The notes beneath the pieces were generated by a model that searched no databases, was not told where the DNA came from, and saw nothing but the letters and a program-made list of their open reading frames with translations. Position numbers and translations under genes: made by a program. A stretch of DNA of 64,000 bases from contig CM034144.1 in the NCBI GenBank assembly GCA_019914995.1, forward strand, positions 5,487,489-5,551,488, written 5' to 3'. Source of the stretch: Acanthochlamys bracteata. Taxonomy: Eukaryota > Streptophyta > Magnoliopsida > Pandanales > Velloziaceae. Positions 62,782-64,000 of this stretch are shown here, piece after piece; position 1 is the stretch's first letter, and every line of letters starts with the position of its first letter.

Positions 62782-63012
62782 ATGAAGAGAAACATGCAGC
62801 TTGCGATTTTCATATGGGTGATGGTTTTAGCTCTCTGGATAACAACAGTTGTTGCAAGCCCAGGTTAGATTAACACTACAGTTTCCTATTAAGTTCTTGA
62901 TAGTAGAAAAACTAAAATTCAGTTCGTGATATATAAGCTTGGTTAGATTATTTTGTATATATTATGTTCAGCAACTAAGAAGCTCAAGTGCTGCTTTCCC
63001 CTTACAGCTTGA
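62782..63012 (+). CDS. Short secreted peptide candidate, two exons
   Basis: Exon 1 (62782-62863) encodes MKRNMQLAIFIWVMVLALWI followed by TTVVASP: a typical signal peptide with a basic start, hydrophobic core and small residues before the cut. A GTTAGA donor follows. Joining to the TTCAG acceptor at 62971 gives exon 2 (62972-63012), ATKKLKCCFPLTA and a stop. The total is 123 nt, 40 residues, of which about 14 would be secreted. Alternatively exon 2 is only 62972-62987 (donor GTGCTG) and joins the cysteine-rich stretch at 63948, continuing past the window. Both are inference from splice signals. The signal peptide is the best supported part. Confidence 0.45.
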
Positions 63013-63042
63013 CTCTTCTTTGAATTATAGAACGGGTGCGTT

Positions 63043-63112
63043 TGAAATTACTTATAATAAAATTTTTCTAAAATAAAAAATATTTTTATTGTTTTTAAAA
63101 AATGAACTTTAT
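63043..63112. mobile_element. AT-rich MITE, family A, left-end fragment
   Basis: GTGCGTTTGAAATTACTTAT and the first A/T blocks, then an abrupt change at about 63112. Confidence 0.5.
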
Positions 63113-63185
63113 ACTACTTCATTAATGCCAAACGCACAAGAGTTACACAACAATGTAGTTCAAGTGCTGCTACACTACTTCATTA

Positions 63186-63389
63186 ATGGCTTGTTTGGAT
63201 TTGCATTCTAATTTAATTTTTTATTATTTAATAAAATTTTTATAATATTTATTAAATTTATTTAAAAATTAAAAAATATAAATTTTTATTAGTTTGAAGT
63301 AAAAAATATAAAATTTATTTTTTGGAAAAAAGAATAAAATTATTTTTTATTCTAACAAATATCTTTTTCGAAGCACTTCCGAAGGTGCA
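63186..63389. mobile_element. AT-rich MITE, family A-related
   Basis: The ends GGCTTGTTTGGATTTGC and, on the other strand, TGCACCTTCGGAAGTGCTT. Both sides are flanked by CATTAAT, which contains TTA/TAA; the exact cut is ambiguous. Confidence 0.6.
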
Positions 63390-63452
63390 TTAATTACTAA
63401 ATTATTGTTGTTATGAACTCTCTCGAGTGGAGTGAAGTAGTTCAGAACAGAC

Positions 63453-63700
63453 GGGGTGTTTGAGTTTGCTTTTCTCTGATATTTCTTTTTAATTTTATAT
63501 TTTTTAATATATATTTTATAAATATATAAAAAAAGTTTTCAAAATTTTATAAAATATAAAAAAATTTTACGAAATGAGATTTTTTTATTGCATATTTTTA
63601 TTATTTTTTAGAAGTAAAAAATATATAACTCATTTTTTAAAAAAAATAAAAATATCTTTAATTTAAAAAAATTCTATTTTATAAGCACTACCAAGCACCC
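63453..63700. mobile_element. AT-rich MITE, family A
   Basis: Left end GGGGTGTTTGAGTTTGCTTT; right end ATAAGCACTACCAAGCACCC. Core block TTTACGAAATGAGATTTTTT. Clear terminal inverted repeats. Confidence 0.72.
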
Positions 63701-63717
63701 ACAATCGTTGGCATTTC

Positions 63718-63935
63718 TTATTCTTAAACAACTTTTCAAAATTTTAAATTATTTTTTTAATATACTTTTTATAAATATTTAAAAAAATTATTTAAAATTT
63801 TAAAAAATAAAAAAATTATATAATATAATCTTTTTATTATATGCTATTATTATTTTTAGATTAAAAAAATAATTTTTTTAAAAATAAAAATATTTTATAT
63901 TTTAAAAAATTCTATTTCAAAATTATTATCTTATT
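63718..63935. mobile_element. AT-rich MITE, family A, diverged
   Basis: Begins AACAACTTTTCAAAATTTTA and carries the standard A/T block order, ending near TCTATTTCAAAATTATTATC. It directly follows the copy at 63453. Confidence 0.5.
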
Positions 63936-63947
63936 CATTTACTGCAG

Positions 63948-64000
63948 TGATTGCTTAACAACTGATCCATTCTTTTCTGGTTGTGAAGTATGTCAGTGCT
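63948..64000 (+). other. Cysteine-rich exon candidate at the window edge
   Basis: After an acceptor-like ACTGCAG (63941-63947) the plus strand stays open to the window end and reads DCLTTDPFFSGCEVCQC. The cysteine density suggests a secreted cysteine-rich peptide. It is in phase with the signal peptide at 62782 only if the short form of exon 2 (62972-62987) is used. Truncated by the window. Confidence 0.3.

Overview
The window is nuclear DNA from a eudicot plant. Its protein-coding genes have plant-type GT-AG introns and match plant families: VARICOSE, a RABB1 GTPase, a Rab escort protein, a plant BTB protein, an HMA-domain protein, an SFT2 protein and a plant LigB-type dioxygenase. The intergenic DNA is very AT-rich and crowded with short non-autonomous DNA transposons. 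I cannot name the species.

Layout. Positions 1-7.1 kb hold decayed DNA: two broken DUF247 genes in opposite orientation, a hAT-type MITE and a foldback element. A LigB/DOPA-dioxygenase-like gene (7846-10976, minus) is followed by a MITE cluster and then an SFT2 vesicle-trafficking gene (13776-19243, plus) with a 3.6-kb intron that carries its own hAT MITE. From 20.8 to 30 kb come a broken galacturonosyltransferase copy split by a hAT MITE, a damaged UFM1 copy without its last exon, a broken PPR gene and a small Copia fossil. The largest gene is VARICOSE/EDC4 (31930-39835, minus, 12 exons, 1374 codons). After it lie a small one-exon membrane peptide gene (41669), RABB1/Rab2 (44098-47884, minus, 6 exons), a Rab escort protein (50287-54541, minus, 9 exons), a BTB/POZ protein (55523-56952, minus, 4 exons), an HMA-domain protein (60830-61577, minus) and a short secreted peptide candidate (62782-63012, plus).

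Exon structures were built by hand from splice signals, reading phase and known family sequences. For the seven multi-exon minus- and plus-strand genes reported with high confidence, the summed exon lengths are multiples of three and the product lengths suit the families.

Functional links. SFT2, RABB1 and REP all act in ER/Golgi vesicle traffic. REP presents newly made Rab proteins, of which RABB1 is one, for geranylgeranylation. The two genes lie about 2.4 kb apart in the same orientation. This may be chance, because plant genes are rarely clustered by pathway.

The strongest non-gene signal is a family of about 20 AT-rich MITE copies, some with TTA/TAA target duplications. There is also a second group of hAT-type elements with 8-bp duplications, one of them nested inside a copy of the first family. 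I found no CRISPR array, no rRNA or tRNA gene, and nothing I would call a new multi-gene system.
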